From Mycolicibacter heraklionensis (GTDB lineage: Bacteria; Actinomycetota; Actinomycetes; Mycobacteriales; Mycobacteriaceae), in NCBI GenBank assembly GCA_001673575.1, contig LZME01000111.1, positions 1 through 48,876 on the forward strand: DNA of 48,876 bases, read 5' to 3'. Below the pieces are notes generated by a model, which saw only the letters and a list, made by a program, of their open reading frames with translations, ran no database searches and was not told where the DNA came from. Position numbers and translations under genes: made by a program. Shown here piece by piece: positions 26,186 through 35,452 of the stretch. Numbering within the stretch: position 1 is the first letter of the stretch; each line of letters begins with the position of its first letter.

Positions 26186-26662
26186 ATGACCGACGTCGTG
26201 AGCACCGAGCCCGCCGGCAAGAGCGGCCCGTCTGGCGTGCCCAGGCGTCGGAACCTGCACATGCTGGCCGGCGTCCGGGCCGAGATGCTGACCGGGCTGA
26301 TCCTGCCGCCGGGACATGAGCGGGTGCTCGACGTGGTGGGCCTGATCTGGGTGGACGGCGTCGAGGCCGGGATGCAGATGATCGAGCCGTCGCCGCAGTT
26401 ACGCACCCTCGGCATGGCCGATGACCTGCCGGAGTCCCTCTACGACGAGCTGGAGCGCGCGGGGTTCTGCAGTGAATACGACGAGTTCCCCGAGTTGGAC
26501 GACCCCGACTTTCAGGACCTGGCGTATGGACGGGTCAGCAAGCTCGGCAAGATGACCCAGCCGATCGGTCATCCCGAGGTCACCTGGGACATGGTCGAGA
26601 TCTGGACCGACGGTGTTGCGGCCGCACTTCGGGTCGCCCGGGATCGAGCCGAGCCTCGCTGA
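26186..26662 (+). CDS. Hypothetical acidic protein
   Basis: The 158-residue soluble protein has no signal peptide, membrane span or recognised family. It contains MLAGVRAEMLTGLILPPGHE and the acidic cluster EYDEFPELDDPDFQDLAYGR. An ATG at 26186 is preceded by AGGGGGACGAC, a strong ribosome binding site, and by its own promoter-like region with an inverted repeat, so it is a real gene with separate control. It separates perM from purN, which I remember as neighbours in M. tuberculosis. No homologue comes to mind. Confidence 0.75.
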   Translation: MTDVVSTEPAGKSGPSGVPRRRNLHMLAGVRAEMLTGLILPPGHERVLDVVGLIWVDGVEAGMQMIEPSPQLRTLGMADDLPESLYDELERAGFCSEYDEFPELDDPDFQDLAYGRVSKLGKMTQPIGHPEVTWDMVEIWTDGVAAALRVARDRAEPR

Positions 26663-26713
26663 ACCGCCGGGGTACATGCGCCCAGCTTCGCTACATTCGC
26701 AATCACCACTGTG

Positions 26714-26818
26714 GATGGCGGTGACCCGCGGCGCCCGGCTTCGCCGCGCTTGCGATCACCGCGCCGCCGATGGCGGTGACCCGCGGCGCCCGGCTTCGCC
26801 GCGCTTGCGATCACCGCG
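26714..26818. repeat. Family A repeat, two identical 50-base units
   Basis: The 50 bases from GATGGCGGTGACCCGCGGCG to GCGATCACCGCG at 26714-26763 are repeated without change at 26769-26818, a period of 55 bases. The reverse complement closely matches the family A unit at 13861. The array fills the gap between the hypothetical gene and purN. Confidence 0.9.
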
Positions 26819-26833
26819 TTAGGCTCAGTCACC

Positions 26834-27460
26834 GTGCAACCGATCCATGTGGCTCCCAGCGTCCCCGCCCGAATGGTGGTGCTGGCTTCGGGCACCGGGT
26901 CGCTACTCGAGTCCCTGCTGGCCGCGGCGGTAGACGACTACCCCGCGCGGGTGGTCGCCGTCGGCACGGACCGCGACTGCCGGGCGGTGGAGATCGCCAC
27001 GGCGGCGGGGTTGCCGGTGTTCACCGTCCGGATGGGTGACTATCCGAACCGAGCAGCATGGGATCTCGCGCTGACCGAGGCCACCGCGGCCCACAGCCCA
27101 GATCTGGTGGTTTCGGCGGGCTTCATGAAAATCCTGGGCTCGCACTTCCTGTCCCGTTTTCTGGGGCGCACCGTCAACACCCATCCGGCGCTGCTGCCTT
27201 CCTTTCCGGGAGCGCACGCGGTGCCCGAGGCGTTGGCGTACGGGGTCAAGGTCACCGGCTGCACCGTGCACCTCGTGGACGCCGGCACCGACACCGGCCC
27301 GGTGCTGGCCCAAGAACCGGTCGCCGTGCTCGACGGCGACGACGAAGATTCTTTGCATGAACGCATCAAGAAGGTGGAGCGCAAGCTCCTGGTTGACGTA
27401 CTGGCCGCTTTGGCGACCGGCGGAGTGACCTGGAACGGACGAAAGGCAACCCTAGGATGA
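26834..27460 (+). CDS. purN: Phosphoribosylglycinamide formyltransferase
   Basis: The 208-residue enzyme transfers a formyl group from 10-formyl-tetrahydrofolate to GAR in purine synthesis. The catalytic triad of the family is seen as Asn115 and His117 ([17 protein letters not shown]) and Asp153 ([15 protein letters not shown]). The substrate loop [12 protein letters not shown] lies at 18-29, with GTGS in place of the more usual GNGS/GSGS. The start is GTG at 26834; purH begins at its stop (ATGA overlap), so they are coupled. Confidence 0.96.
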   Translation: MQPIHVAPSVPARMVVLASGTGSLLESLLAAAVDDYPARVVAVGTDRDCRAVEIATAAGLPVFTVRMGDYPNRAAWDLALTEATAAHSPDLVVSAGFMKILGSHFLSRFLGRTVNTHPALLPSFPGAHAVPEALAYGVKVTGCTVHLVDAGTDTGPVLAQEPVAVLDGDDEDSLHERIKKVERKLLVDVLAALATGGVTWNGRKATLG

Positions 27461-29022
27461 CCGACGGCAAGCGACCGATTCGTCGGGCGTTGATCAGCGT
27501 CTACGACAAGACCGGACTGGTTGACCTGGCCGCCGGCCTGCACGCCGCCGGCGTGGATATCGTCTCCACCGGATCCACTGCCAAGTCGATTGCGGCCAAG
27601 GGCATTCCAGTGACACCGGTGGAGCAGGTGACTGGCTTCCCCGAGGTACTCGACGGCCGAGTCAAGACTCTGCACCCGCGGGTGCACGCCGGGCTGCTGG
27701 CTGACCTGCGCAAGCCGGAGCACGCCGCGGCACTCGATGAGCTGGAGATCGCAGCGTTCGAGCTGGTGGTGGTCAACCTGTACCCGTTCAGTGAGACCGT
27801 GGAGTCCGGCGCTGGCGAGGACGAGTGCGTCGAGCAGATCGACATCGGCGGGCCCTCGATGATCCGGGCGGCCGCCAAGAACCATCCCAGCGTCGCCGTG
27901 GTGGTCGACCCGCTCGGCTACGACGATGTGCTGGCTGCAGTCAACGCCGGTGGCTTCACCCTCGAAGAGCGGAAACGCTTGGCGTCACTGGCATTTCGGC
28001 ACACCGCCGAGTACGACGTCGCGGTCGCCAGCTGGATGTCGTCGACGCTGGCGCCCGAAGAGCCGCGCCAAGCACTGCCGGAATGGTACGGACGCACCTA
28101 CCGCCGCGCGGCGCAGCTGCGCTACGGCGAGAACCCGCACCAGCAGGCCGCTCTCTACTGTGACGCCGGTGCGTGGCCGGGCTTGGCTCAGGCCGAGCAG
28201 CTGCACGGAAAAGAGATGTCCTACAACAACTTCACCGACGCGGACGCCGCGTGGCGGGCGGCGTTCGATCACGAAGAGACCTGCGTGGCCATCATCAAGC
28301 ACGCCAACCCGTGCGGCATCGCGGTCTCGGCGACCTCGGTGGCCGATGCCCACCGCAAGGCGCACGAGTGCGACCCCCTGAGCGCGTTCGGTGGCGTCAT
28401 CGCGGCCAACACCGAGGTCAGCGTCGAGATGGCCGAGTACGTCAGCACCATCTTCACCGAGGTGATCATCGCCCCGGCCTACGAAGCCGGGGCCGTGGAG
28501 ATCTTGTCGCGCAAGAAGAACATCCGGGTGCTGTTGGCGTCCGAGCCGCTGCGCGGCGGCACCGAATGGCGCCAGATCAGCGGTGGGCTGTTGATGCAGA
28601 GCCGCGACGGTCTCGACGCGCCGGGCGACAACCCGGCGAACTGGACGCTGGCCACCGGCGAACCGGCCGATGCGGCCACCCTGGCCGACCTGGTCTTCGC
28701 CTGGCGGGCCTGCCGCGCGGTCAAGTCCAACGCGATCGTGGTCGCGGCCGACGGTGCCACCATCGGCGTGGGCATGGGGCAAGTAAACCGGGTCGACGCC
28801 GCCCGGCTGGCGGTGGAGCGCGGGGGCGAGCGGGTGGCCGGTGCGGTCGCTGCATCGGATGCGTTCTTCCCGTTCCCCGACGGCCTGCAGACGCTGACCA
28901 CGGCCGGGGTAAAGGCGATTGTGCACCCGGGCGGCTCGGTGCGCGACGACGAGGTGACCGCGGCGGCGGCCGAGGCCGGGATCACGTTGTACCTGACCGG
29001 GGCACGGCATTTCGCGCACTGA
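27457..29022 (+). CDS. purH: AICAR transformylase/IMP cyclohydrolase
   Basis: The 521-residue bifunctional enzyme catalyses the last two steps of IMP synthesis. The N-terminal IMP cyclohydrolase domain shows [40 protein letters not shown] and [15 protein letters not shown]. The C-terminal transformylase domain shows [27 protein letters not shown] and [13 protein letters not shown], ending [13 protein letters not shown], a typical PurH terminus. It overlaps purN by four bases. Confidence 0.97.
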   Translation: MTDGKRPIRRALISVYDKTGLVDLAAGLHAAGVDIVSTGSTAKSIAAKGIPVTPVEQVTGFPEVLDGRVKTLHPRVHAGLLADLRKPEHAAALDELEIAAFELVVVNLYPFSETVESGAGEDECVEQIDIGGPSMIRAAAKNHPSVAVVVDPLGYDDVLAAVNAGGFTLEERKRLASLAFRHTAEYDVAVASWMSSTLAPEEPRQALPEWYGRTYRRAAQLRYGENPHQQAALYCDAGAWPGLAQAEQLHGKEMSYNNFTDADAAWRAAFDHEETCVAIIKHANPCGIAVSATSVADAHRKAHECDPLSAFGGVIAANTEVSVEMAEYVSTIFTEVIIAPAYEAGAVEILSRKKNIRVLLASEPLRGGTEWRQISGGLLMQSRDGLDAPGDNPANWTLATGEPADAATLADLVFAWRACRAVKSNAIVVAADGATIGVGMGQVNRVDAARLAVERGGERVAGAVAASDAFFPFPDGLQTLTTAGVKAIVHPGGSVRDDEVTAAAAEAGITLYLTGARHFAH

Positions 29023-29023
29023 G

Positions 29024-30400
29024 CTAGGGTCCGTCGTCTTCGTCGGCGCCGGAACCGTTGTCGCCCAGCAGTTTTTCGGGGTGATGGTAATAGTTGACCC
29101 GGGGTTGTCCGTGGTCTAAATGTGGCGGCGGCAGGGTTTGGGTGGTGCCGTCGTGGCGCTTGCGCGTTTTCCAGCCGCCTGAGGTGATGAGTTGGTGGTG
29201 GGGGCCGCAGCGCAGGGTCAGGTCGGTGACGTCGGTGCGCTTGGTTTTCGCGTAGTCGTCGTCATGGTGGACCTCGCAGTAATAGCCGGCGACCGGGCAG
29301 TTGGGGTGGCTGCACCCGCGTTCCTTGGCGTAGAGCACGATTCGCTGCCCCGGCGAAGCCAGCCGTTTGGTATGAAACAGCGCCAGCTCTTTGGCGCCGT
29401 CGTAGATCCGCAGGTAGTGGTGGGCGTGGCTGGCCATGGCGATCACGTCGCGCATGGGTAACCAGGTGCCGCCTCCGGTGTGGGCTTTGCCGATGCCGGC
29501 TTCCAGGTCGGCCAGGGTGGTCGAGACGATGATGCTGGCCGGTAAGCCGTTGTGCTGGCCCAATTCTCCGGAGGCGAGCAGTGCGCGGCCCATCGCGGTG
29601 AGCGCGTCGTGGTTGCGTTGCGCGGCGCTGCGGGTATCGGCGTCGATCGCCGCCTGTGAGGGCGTGCCCTTCACACAGGGGGTGGGGTCATCCGGGTTGC
29701 ACATTCCGGGTGCGGCCCAGCGGGCGAGCACCGCGTCCCACGTGGCGCGGGCTTGCGGATCCAGGCATCCTTTGATGGGGGTCATACCGTCACGGCCTTG
29801 GGGTCCCAGCACCACACCACGGTGTTTGGCGCGCTGGTCGTCGCTGTAGTTGCCGTCGGGGTGCAGGTAGTCGGCGAGGCGTTGGGCCAGTTTGGCCAGT
29901 TCGTCGGGGCGGCACTGCCCGGCCAACCCGGCCAGCTGCAGTTCGGCCTGGGTCAGGGTGCCCGCATCAATGTCGTCGGGCAGGTAGTTGAAGAAGGAAC
30001 GGATCACCGCGATGTGGGCGGCCCCGACCCGCCCCTCCCGCTGCGCTGCCGCGACTTCCGGCAGCACCGGCTCCAAGGGTTCGCCGGTCAGGGTGCGGCG
30101 GGAACCGAGTTCGGCGGCTTCGGTGATGCGACGGCCGGCCTCCCCACGGGCAATATGCAACTCGTCGGCCAATACCCAGCGGGGTTTGCCGCCCAACTCG
30201 GCTGGGTCGGTGGCGGCGATCTGGTTGACCAGGGGGTGTTCTACTGCCGGAAGCCGGCGCCGTAGCACTTCGCAGCGCCGCAGCAGAGCCAGGCATTCCC
30301 GTGGGGTCAGCGTCTCGAAGTCCAGGTCGAGCGCTCGGTCCACGGCCGCGGCCAGCGTGTCGAACACCTCGACGATCGCCTCCCTGCTATTCGAACGCAT
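29024..30400 (-). CDS. 13E12-repeat-family protein, DUF222 plus HNH domain
   Basis: The 458-residue product has an N-terminal DUF222 domain (about 20-300, with [20 protein letters not shown] and [19 protein letters not shown]) and a C-terminal HNH nuclease domain with the zinc cysteines and histidines in [17 protein letters not shown] and [10 protein letters not shown]. The family is the M. tuberculosis REP13E12 type, repeated in mycobacterial genomes and used as prophage integration targets. Whether members are active nucleases is unclear; the HNH residues are complete here. The gene sits directly against the purH stop, at the left edge of an accessory block that separates purH from the MoxR-like gene. 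Start at 30400 has no strong ribosome binding site. Confidence 0.88.
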   Translation of the reverse strand: MRSNSREAIVEVFDTLAAAVDRALDLDFETLTPRECLALLRRCEVLRRRLPAVEHPLVNQIAATDPAELGGKPRWVLADELHIARGEAGRRITEAAELGSRRTLTGEPLEPVLPEVAAAQREGRVGAAHIAVIRSFFNYLPDDIDAGTLTQAELQLAGLAGQCRPDELAKLAQRLADYLHPDGNYSDDQRAKHRGVVLGPQGRDGMTPIKGCLDPQARATWDAVLARWAAPGMCNPDDPTPCVKGTPSQAAIDADTRSAAQRNHDALTAMGRALLASGELGQHNGLPASIIVSTTLADLEAGIGKAHTGGGTWLPMRDVIAMASHAHHYLRIYDGAKELALFHTKRLASPGQRIVLYAKERGCSHPNCPVAGYYCEVHHDDDYAKTKRTDVTDLTLRCGPHHQLITSGGWKTRKRHDGTTQTLPPPHLDHGQPRVNYYHHPEKLLGDNGSGADEDDGP

Positions 30401-30555
30401 GTGCTAATTCTATTGCCACCTGCGGGCATTGGCGCAGGCAGAGCGCGAATCTGTGGATGAAATCCGAACTGGGGATAACTGCCCCGGGGCCAAACCCTTG
30501 ACAGAAAGATTGTAGGCGCTCACTATCTATCTCAACCTCGAAGTTGGGAGACCTA

Positions 30556-32331
30556 GTGGCCTACGACCTGATCATCCGCAACGGACTGTGGTTCGACGGC
30601 CTGGGCAACGCCCCCCAGGTCCGCACCCTGGGCATCCGCGACGGCGTCGTCGCCGACATCGTTGCGGGGGAGCTGGATGAGACCGGCTGCCCGGACGTGA
30701 TCGACGCGGCCGGCAAGTGGGTGGTCCCGGGCTTCATCGACGTGCACACCCACTACGACGCCGAGGTGCTGCTGGACCCGGGGCTGCGGGAATCGGTGCG
30801 CCACGGCGTCACCACGGTGCTGCTGGGCAACTGCTCGCTGTCGACGGTGTACGCCGAGTCCGAGGACGCCGCTGACCTGTTCAGCCGGGTCGAGGCGGTC
30901 CCGCGGAAATTCGTGCTGGACGCGCTGCAGTCCAAGAGAACCTGGTCCACGCCCGCCGAGTACGTGCGCGCCCTTGAGGAGTTGCCGCTCGGGCCCAACA
31001 TCAGCTCCATGCTCGGCCACTCGGACCTGCGGACCGCGGTGCTCGGCTTGGACCGCGCGACCACCGACGGCGTCGTCCCGACCGATGCCGAGCTGGAGAA
31101 GATGGCCGCCCTGCTCGATGCGGGCCTCGACGCCGGACTGCTGGGCATGTCCGGGATGGACGCCCCGATCGACAAGCTCGACGGCGACCGGTTCCGGTCT
31201 CGGGCGCTGCCGTCCACGTTCGCCACCTGGCGGGAACGTCGGCGGTTGATCAAGGTGCTGCGCAAGCGCGGCCGGATGCTGCAGAGCGCGCCCGACGTCC
31301 GAAACCCGTTGACGGCGTTGAACTTCTTCCTCACAAGCAGTGGAATGTTCGGACGGCGACGCGGGGTTCGGATGAGCCTGCTGGTCTCCGCGGACGCGAA
31401 GTCGGCGCCGGGCGCGGTCCGGGTCTTCGGTCCCGGTGCTCGGCTGCTCAATGCCGTGCTGGGCTCCAGCGTGCGGTTCCAGCACCTGCCGGTGCCGTTC
31501 GAGTTGTATTCCGACGGAATCGATCTGCCCGTGTTCGAGGAATTCGGAGCGGGAACCGCCGCGCTGCATCTGCGCGACCAGCTGGAGCGCAACGCGCTGC
31601 TGGCCGACACCGAGTACCGGCGCCGGTTCCGCAAGGCCTTCGACCGTAGAAAGCTGGGTCCGTCCTTGTGGCACCGCGACTTCCACGACGCGGTGATCGT
31701 CGAATGCCCGGATGCCAGCCTGGTTGGCAAGAGCTTCGGGCAGATCGCCGACGAGCGCGGGCTGCACCCCTTGGACGCGTTCCTGGATGTGCTGGTGGAC
31801 AACGGCGAACGCAACGTCCGCTGGACCACGATCGTCGCCAACCACCGGCCCAAGCAGCTCGACAAGTTGGCTAACGAACCGGTTATCCACATGGGGTTCT
31901 CCGACGCCGGAGCGCACCTGCGCAACATGGCCTTCTACAACTTCTCGCTGCGCCTGCTCAAGCGCGTCCGCGACGCCGAGACGGCCGGGCGGCCGTTCAT
32001 GAGCGTCCAGCGGGCGGTATACCGGCTGACCTCCGAAGTCGCCGACTGGTTCGGGTTCGACGCCGGCACGCTGCGCCGGGGTGACCGCGCGGACTTCGTG
32101 GTGATCGACCCGGCCGGTCTGACCGACGCCGTCGACGGCTACCACGAGGAGAAGGTGCCGTTCTACGGCGACCTGAGCCGGATGGTCAACCGTAATGACG
32201 ACGCGGTAGTCGTCACCGGCGTGGGCGGCACCGTGGTTTTCCGCAACGGACAGTTCTGCGACGGCTACGGCACCACCGTGAAGTCCGGCCGTTTCCTGCG
32301 CGCCGGATCCCGTGAGCTGCAATCGGTCTAG
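30556..32331 (+). CDS. Amidohydrolase, D-aminoacylase-like
   Basis: The 591-residue metal-dependent hydrolase of the amidohydrolase-3 group has the metal motif DVHTHYDAEVL (His64, His66, Asp68) and Cys93 in LLGNCSLST, which aligns with the cysteine ligand of N-acyl-D-amino-acid deacylases. It also has the late Asp of MGFSDAGAHLRNM and a C-terminal strand region (ADFVVIDPAGLTD). The GTG at 30556 with GGGAG five bases upstream is preferred to the TTG at 30544. It is longer than bacterial D-aminoacylases (about 480), with extra sequence around residues 210-340. TetR follows after three bases, so the two form an operon. Natural substrate not deducible. Confidence 0.82.
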   Translation: MAYDLIIRNGLWFDGLGNAPQVRTLGIRDGVVADIVAGELDETGCPDVIDAAGKWVVPGFIDVHTHYDAEVLLDPGLRESVRHGVTTVLLGNCSLSTVYAESEDAADLFSRVEAVPRKFVLDALQSKRTWSTPAEYVRALEELPLGPNISSMLGHSDLRTAVLGLDRATTDGVVPTDAELEKMAALLDAGLDAGLLGMSGMDAPIDKLDGDRFRSRALPSTFATWRERRRLIKVLRKRGRMLQSAPDVRNPLTALNFFLTSSGMFGRRRGVRMSLLVSADAKSAPGAVRVFGPGARLLNAVLGSSVRFQHLPVPFELYSDGIDLPVFEEFGAGTAALHLRDQLERNALLADTEYRRRFRKAFDRRKLGPSLWHRDFHDAVIVECPDASLVGKSFGQIADERGLHPLDAFLDVLVDNGERNVRWTTIVANHRPKQLDKLANEPVIHMGFSDAGAHLRNMAFYNFSLRLLKRVRDAETAGRPFMSVQRAVYRLTSEVADWFGFDAGTLRRGDRADFVVIDPAGLTDAVDGYHEEKVPFYGDLSRMVNRNDDAVVVTGVGGTVVFRNGQFCDGYGTTVKSGRFLRAGSRELQSV

Positions 32332-32334
32332 CGC

Positions 32335-32937
32335 ATGGCCAGAACCCAGCAGGAGCGCCGCGAGACCACCGTCGCCGGACTGCTCGATGCCAGTATCGCC
32401 ACCATCTCCGAGATCGGCTACGCGCGGGCGTCGGCCAAGGTGATTGCGGGGCGCGCCGGGGTATCCGACGGAGCGTTGTTCCGCCACTTCGGCACCATGG
32501 GTGACTTCATGGCAGCCACCGCCCGCGAGGTGCTGCGCCGTCAGCTGGAGCTGATCGCCAAGCAAGTGGCGGAGATCCCGGCCAACGGCTCGGCGCTGGA
32601 AGCGGTGTTGACCGTACTGCGTGACCTGACGGCGAACTCCAACAACGCGGTGGTCTACGAGTTGCTGATCGCCGCCCGCACCGACGAGAAGCTGCGGTCC
32701 ACGCTCTCGGAGGTGTTGGACGAATACCGCGCGAAGATCTACGACACCGCCCGTGGGTTCCCCGGCGCCGACGCCTTTCCCGAGGAGCTGTTCCCCAACG
32801 TGGTAACGCTGCTCACCAACACCTTCGACGGCGCCGCGATCGTACGGACTGTGCTGCCGCAGCCTGAGATCGAGGCTAACCGCATTCCGTTGCTGCTGAA
32901 GTTGTTTGAGGACTGGAGTGAACGCCGGACGTCTTAG
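32335..32937 (+). CDS. TetR-family regulator
   Basis: The 200-residue regulator has an N-terminal helix-turn-helix domain (VAGLLDASIATISEIGYARA, then GRAGVSDGALFRHFGTMGDF) and a normal-length ligand domain. It starts three bases after the amidohydrolase stop and is therefore co-transcribed, suggesting autoregulation of the amidohydrolase operon in response to its substrate. The stop overlaps by four bases the stop of the convergent esterase gene. Confidence 0.88.
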   Translation: MARTQQERRETTVAGLLDASIATISEIGYARASAKVIAGRAGVSDGALFRHFGTMGDFMAATAREVLRRQLELIAKQVAEIPANGSALEAVLTVLRDLTANSNNAVVYELLIAARTDEKLRSTLSEVLDEYRAKIYDTARGFPGADAFPEELFPNVVTLLTNTFDGAAIVRTVLPQPEIEANRIPLLLKLFEDWSERRTS

Positions 32938-33971
32938 GCGATCTCGCCGCTGACGGGTGCAGAGCCGGCGTCTCTCGGTGCGGCCGCCGTCACGTGGTCC
33001 ACGAAGTCGGCGATCTCGGCGACCGCCCGGCGGGCGTCGGGGTTGAAGTCGAAGGTGAGCTGGAACATGTGCAACGCACGGTCCCAGACCTGAACCCAGT
33101 TCGGCACACCGGCGACGGTCAGCTTGTCGGCCAGCACGAACGTGTCATTGCGCAGCATCTCGTTGTTGCCGACCTGCAGCAGGAACGGACCCAGCCCGCG
33201 CAGCTCCGCCTCCGGCGGCATGACCGGCAGCTCACGGGTGCCGTTCACGGTGGCGAACACCCGGTAGATGAACATGAACGCCATGAACGGGAAGAACGGG
33301 TCGCGGTGGGTGCGGGCGGCCTCGCGTTTGATCTCCATGTCCGACGACGTCAGCGCTGACATCAACACCTGACCTGCCGGCGCCGGCAGCCCGGCATCGC
33401 GTGCAGCGATGGCGGTGTTCACCGCCATCAGGCCGCCGGCCGAATCTCCCGCCACCACAATGTGATCGGCGGTGAATCCAGCGTCCAGGACCCGGCGATA
33501 GGCGCACAGACCGTCGGCGACGGCCTCGTCGATACCGGCCAGCGGGGCCAACCGGTAGCCGACGTTGAACACCTTCGCGCCGGTGACCGCGGAGAGCTTG
33601 CTGGCAAAGCGGCGATGCGAATTGAGGCCCAGTGTCACCAGTGCCGAACCGTGGAAGTAGACGATCACCCGGTTGGAGTCGCGTGCGTTCGGTGCCACCA
33701 CCCACTCCGCCGGGCAGTCGGTCAATCGCTCGGGTGTCACCTCGGTGCCCGGCAGCGCCCGGATGTAGCGCATCGGCTGGTCGATGAGGTCAAGGCGTGC
33801 CCGCTGCAGACCGGCGGGCCAGAACCTGTTGACGACCATGCCGACCAGCGTCAGCACTGCGATCGAGGTGCGCAAGAAGATGGCCGCGGCCGCAGCCAGT
33901 AGCCGGGCCTGCCAGGATGCCGGGCCGAAGTAGGTCTGAGCCGGTCGTTCGCGCCATTCCGGAAAGTTCAC
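32934..33971 (-). CDS. HSL-type alpha/beta-hydrolase (esterase/lipase)
   Basis: The 345-residue hydrolase has the nucleophile elbow VVAGDSAGGLMA, an oxyanion motif YFHGSALVTLG (HGSA instead of the usual HGGG), acid-region EMLRNDTF and a C-terminal His in RALHMFQL. Residues 23-47 (ARLLAAAAAIFLRTSIAVLT) form a hydrophobic stretch that may anchor it to the membrane. It belongs with the mycobacterial Lip hormone-sensitive-lipase family. The start is GTG at 33971. Convergent with the amidohydrolase-TetR operon, divergent from the MoxR-like gene. Confidence 0.87.
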   Translation of the reverse strand: MNFPEWRERPAQTYFGPASWQARLLAAAAAIFLRTSIAVLTLVGMVVNRFWPAGLQRARLDLIDQPMRYIRALPGTEVTPERLTDCPAEWVVAPNARDSNRVIVYFHGSALVTLGLNSHRRFASKLSAVTGAKVFNVGYRLAPLAGIDEAVADGLCAYRRVLDAGFTADHIVVAGDSAGGLMAVNTAIAARDAGLPAPAGQVLMSALTSSDMEIKREAARTHRDPFFPFMAFMFIYRVFATVNGTRELPVMPPEAELRGLGPFLLQVGNNEMLRNDTFVLADKLTVAGVPNWVQVWDRALHMFQLTFDFNPDARRAVAEIADFVDHVTAAAPRDAGSAPVSGEIA

Positions 33972-34051
33972 AGTACCCAGGGTATCGGGTATTGGGCGTC
34001 CGGATAAACCGGGACATCGTGACGGACTTTTGACGCCCGTCGTAGCGTGGA

Positions 34052-35452
34052 GTGGTGACCGCGCCGAATGCCCCGCACGATCTGCCCAAGACTCTCGGTG
34101 AGCTGCGCGCTGCCGGCCACCGTGAGAGGGGGGTCAAACAGGAGATCGCCGAGAACCTGTTGGCCCGACTCGGCGACGGCGACGACGCCGCAGCCATCTG
34201 GCCCGGCATTTTCGGGTTCGAGGACACCGTGCTGCCGCAACTCGAGCGCGCCTTGATCGCCGGTCACGACATCGTGCTGCTGGGCGAGCGTGGCCAGGGC
34301 AAGACCCGGCTGCTGCGCGCGTTGGCCGGATTGCTCGACGAGTGGACCCCGGTGATCGCCGGCGCCGAGCTCGGAGAGCACCCGTATTCGCCGATCACGC
34401 CCGAGTCCATTCGCCGGGCAGTCGAGCTCGGCGACGACCTGCCGGTGGCGTGGCGGTACCGCAGCGAGCGCTACACCGAGAAACTGGCCACCCCCGACAC
34501 CAGCGTCGCCGACCTGGTCGGCGACATCGACCCGATCAAGGTGGCCGAAGGCCGCAGTCTGGGTGACCCCGAAACCATCGCCTACGGCTTGATCCCGCGG
34601 GCGCACCGCGGCGTGGTCGCCGTCAACGAACTGCCCGACCTCGCCGAGCGCATCCAGGTGGCGATGCTCAACGTGATGGAGGAGCGCGACATCCAGGTGC
34701 GTGGCTACACGCTGCGGCTGCCGCTGGACGTGCTGGTGGTCGCCAGCGCCAACCCGGAGGACTACACCAACCGCGGCCGCATCATCACCCCGCTCAAAGA
34801 CCGCTTCGGCGCCGAGATCCGCACCCACTACCCGCTGGAACTCGACGCCGAGGTCGGCGTGATCGCCCAAGAGGCGCATCTGAGCGCGCAGGTGCCCGAC
34901 TACCTACTCGCCGTGCTGGCCCGATTCGCCCGCTACCTGCGCGAGTCCCGCTCGGTGGACCAGCGCTCCGGCGTCTCGGCGCGCTTCGCGATCGCCGCCG
35001 CGGAGACGGTGGCGGCCTCGGCGCGCCACCGCGGAGCGGTGCTGGGCGAAACCGACCCGGTGGCCCGGGTGGTGGACCTGAGCACGATCGTCGACGTGCT
35101 ACGCGGCAAGCTGGAATTCGAATCCGGCGAGGAGGGGCGCGAGCAGGCAGTGCTGGAGCACCTGTTGCGCCGGGCTATCGCCGATACCGCATCGCGGGCA
35201 CTGGGCGGGATTGATGTGGGACCGCTGGTGGCGGCGGTCGAGGACGCGACGGTGACGACGGGAGAGCGGATTTCAGCCAAAGCGGTGTTGGCGGCACTGC
35301 CGGATCTGCCGGTGATCGACGCCGTCGCGAGGCGCCTCGGTGCCGAATCCGACGGCGAACGCGCCGCGGCACTCGAGTTGGCTTTGGAAGCACTGTATTT
35401 GGCCAAGCGTATCGACAAGACCTCAGACGAGGGTGAAACCGTCTATGGTTAG
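34052..35452 (+). CDS. MoxR/Mg-chelatase-like AAA+ ATPase (Rv0958-like)
   Basis: The 466-residue ATPase has Walker A GERGQGKT (residues 77-84), the region VAVNELPDLAERIQVAMLNV in place of a classic Walker B, sensor 1 VVASANPEDYTNRGRIITPL and an arginine finger in DRFGAEIRTHYPLE. It resembles ChlI-type subunits but no chlorophyll genes are present. In this gene pair an AAA+ ATPase works with a VWA protein, probably as a metal-insertion or protein-remodelling chaperone. The start is GTG at 34052. It overlaps the VWA gene by eight bases (ATGGTTAG), so both are co-translated. Position matches Rv0958, though here four genes separate it from purH. Confidence 0.9.
   Translation: MVTAPNAPHDLPKTLGELRAAGHRERGVKQEIAENLLARLGDGDDAAAIWPGIFGFEDTVLPQLERALIAGHDIVLLGERGQGKTRLLRALAGLLDEWTPVIAGAELGEHPYSPITPESIRRAVELGDDLPVAWRYRSERYTEKLATPDTSVADLVGDIDPIKVAEGRSLGDPETIAYGLIPRAHRGVVAVNELPDLAERIQVAMLNVMEERDIQVRGYTLRLPLDVLVVASANPEDYTNRGRIITPLKDRFGAEIRTHYPLELDAEVGVIAQEAHLSAQVPDYLLAVLARFARYLRESRSVDQRSGVSARFAIAAAETVAASARHRGAVLGETDPVARVVDLSTIVDVLRGKLEFESGEEGREQAVLEHLLRRAIADTASRALGGIDVGPLVAAVEDATVTTGERISAKAVLAALPDLPVIDAVARRLGAESDGERAAALELALEALYLAKRIDKTSDEGETVYG

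Noticed and set aside
29024..30400. HNH protein as part of an intron, intein or defence island
   Set aside because: DUF222-HNH architecture marks the 13E12 family; no reverse transcriptase, intein splice motifs or other defence genes adjoin it.
30553..32565. 670-codon open frame on the minus strand
   Set aside because: It is opposite the amidohydrolase and TetR genes, both with clear domains; long antisense frames are expected at this GC content.
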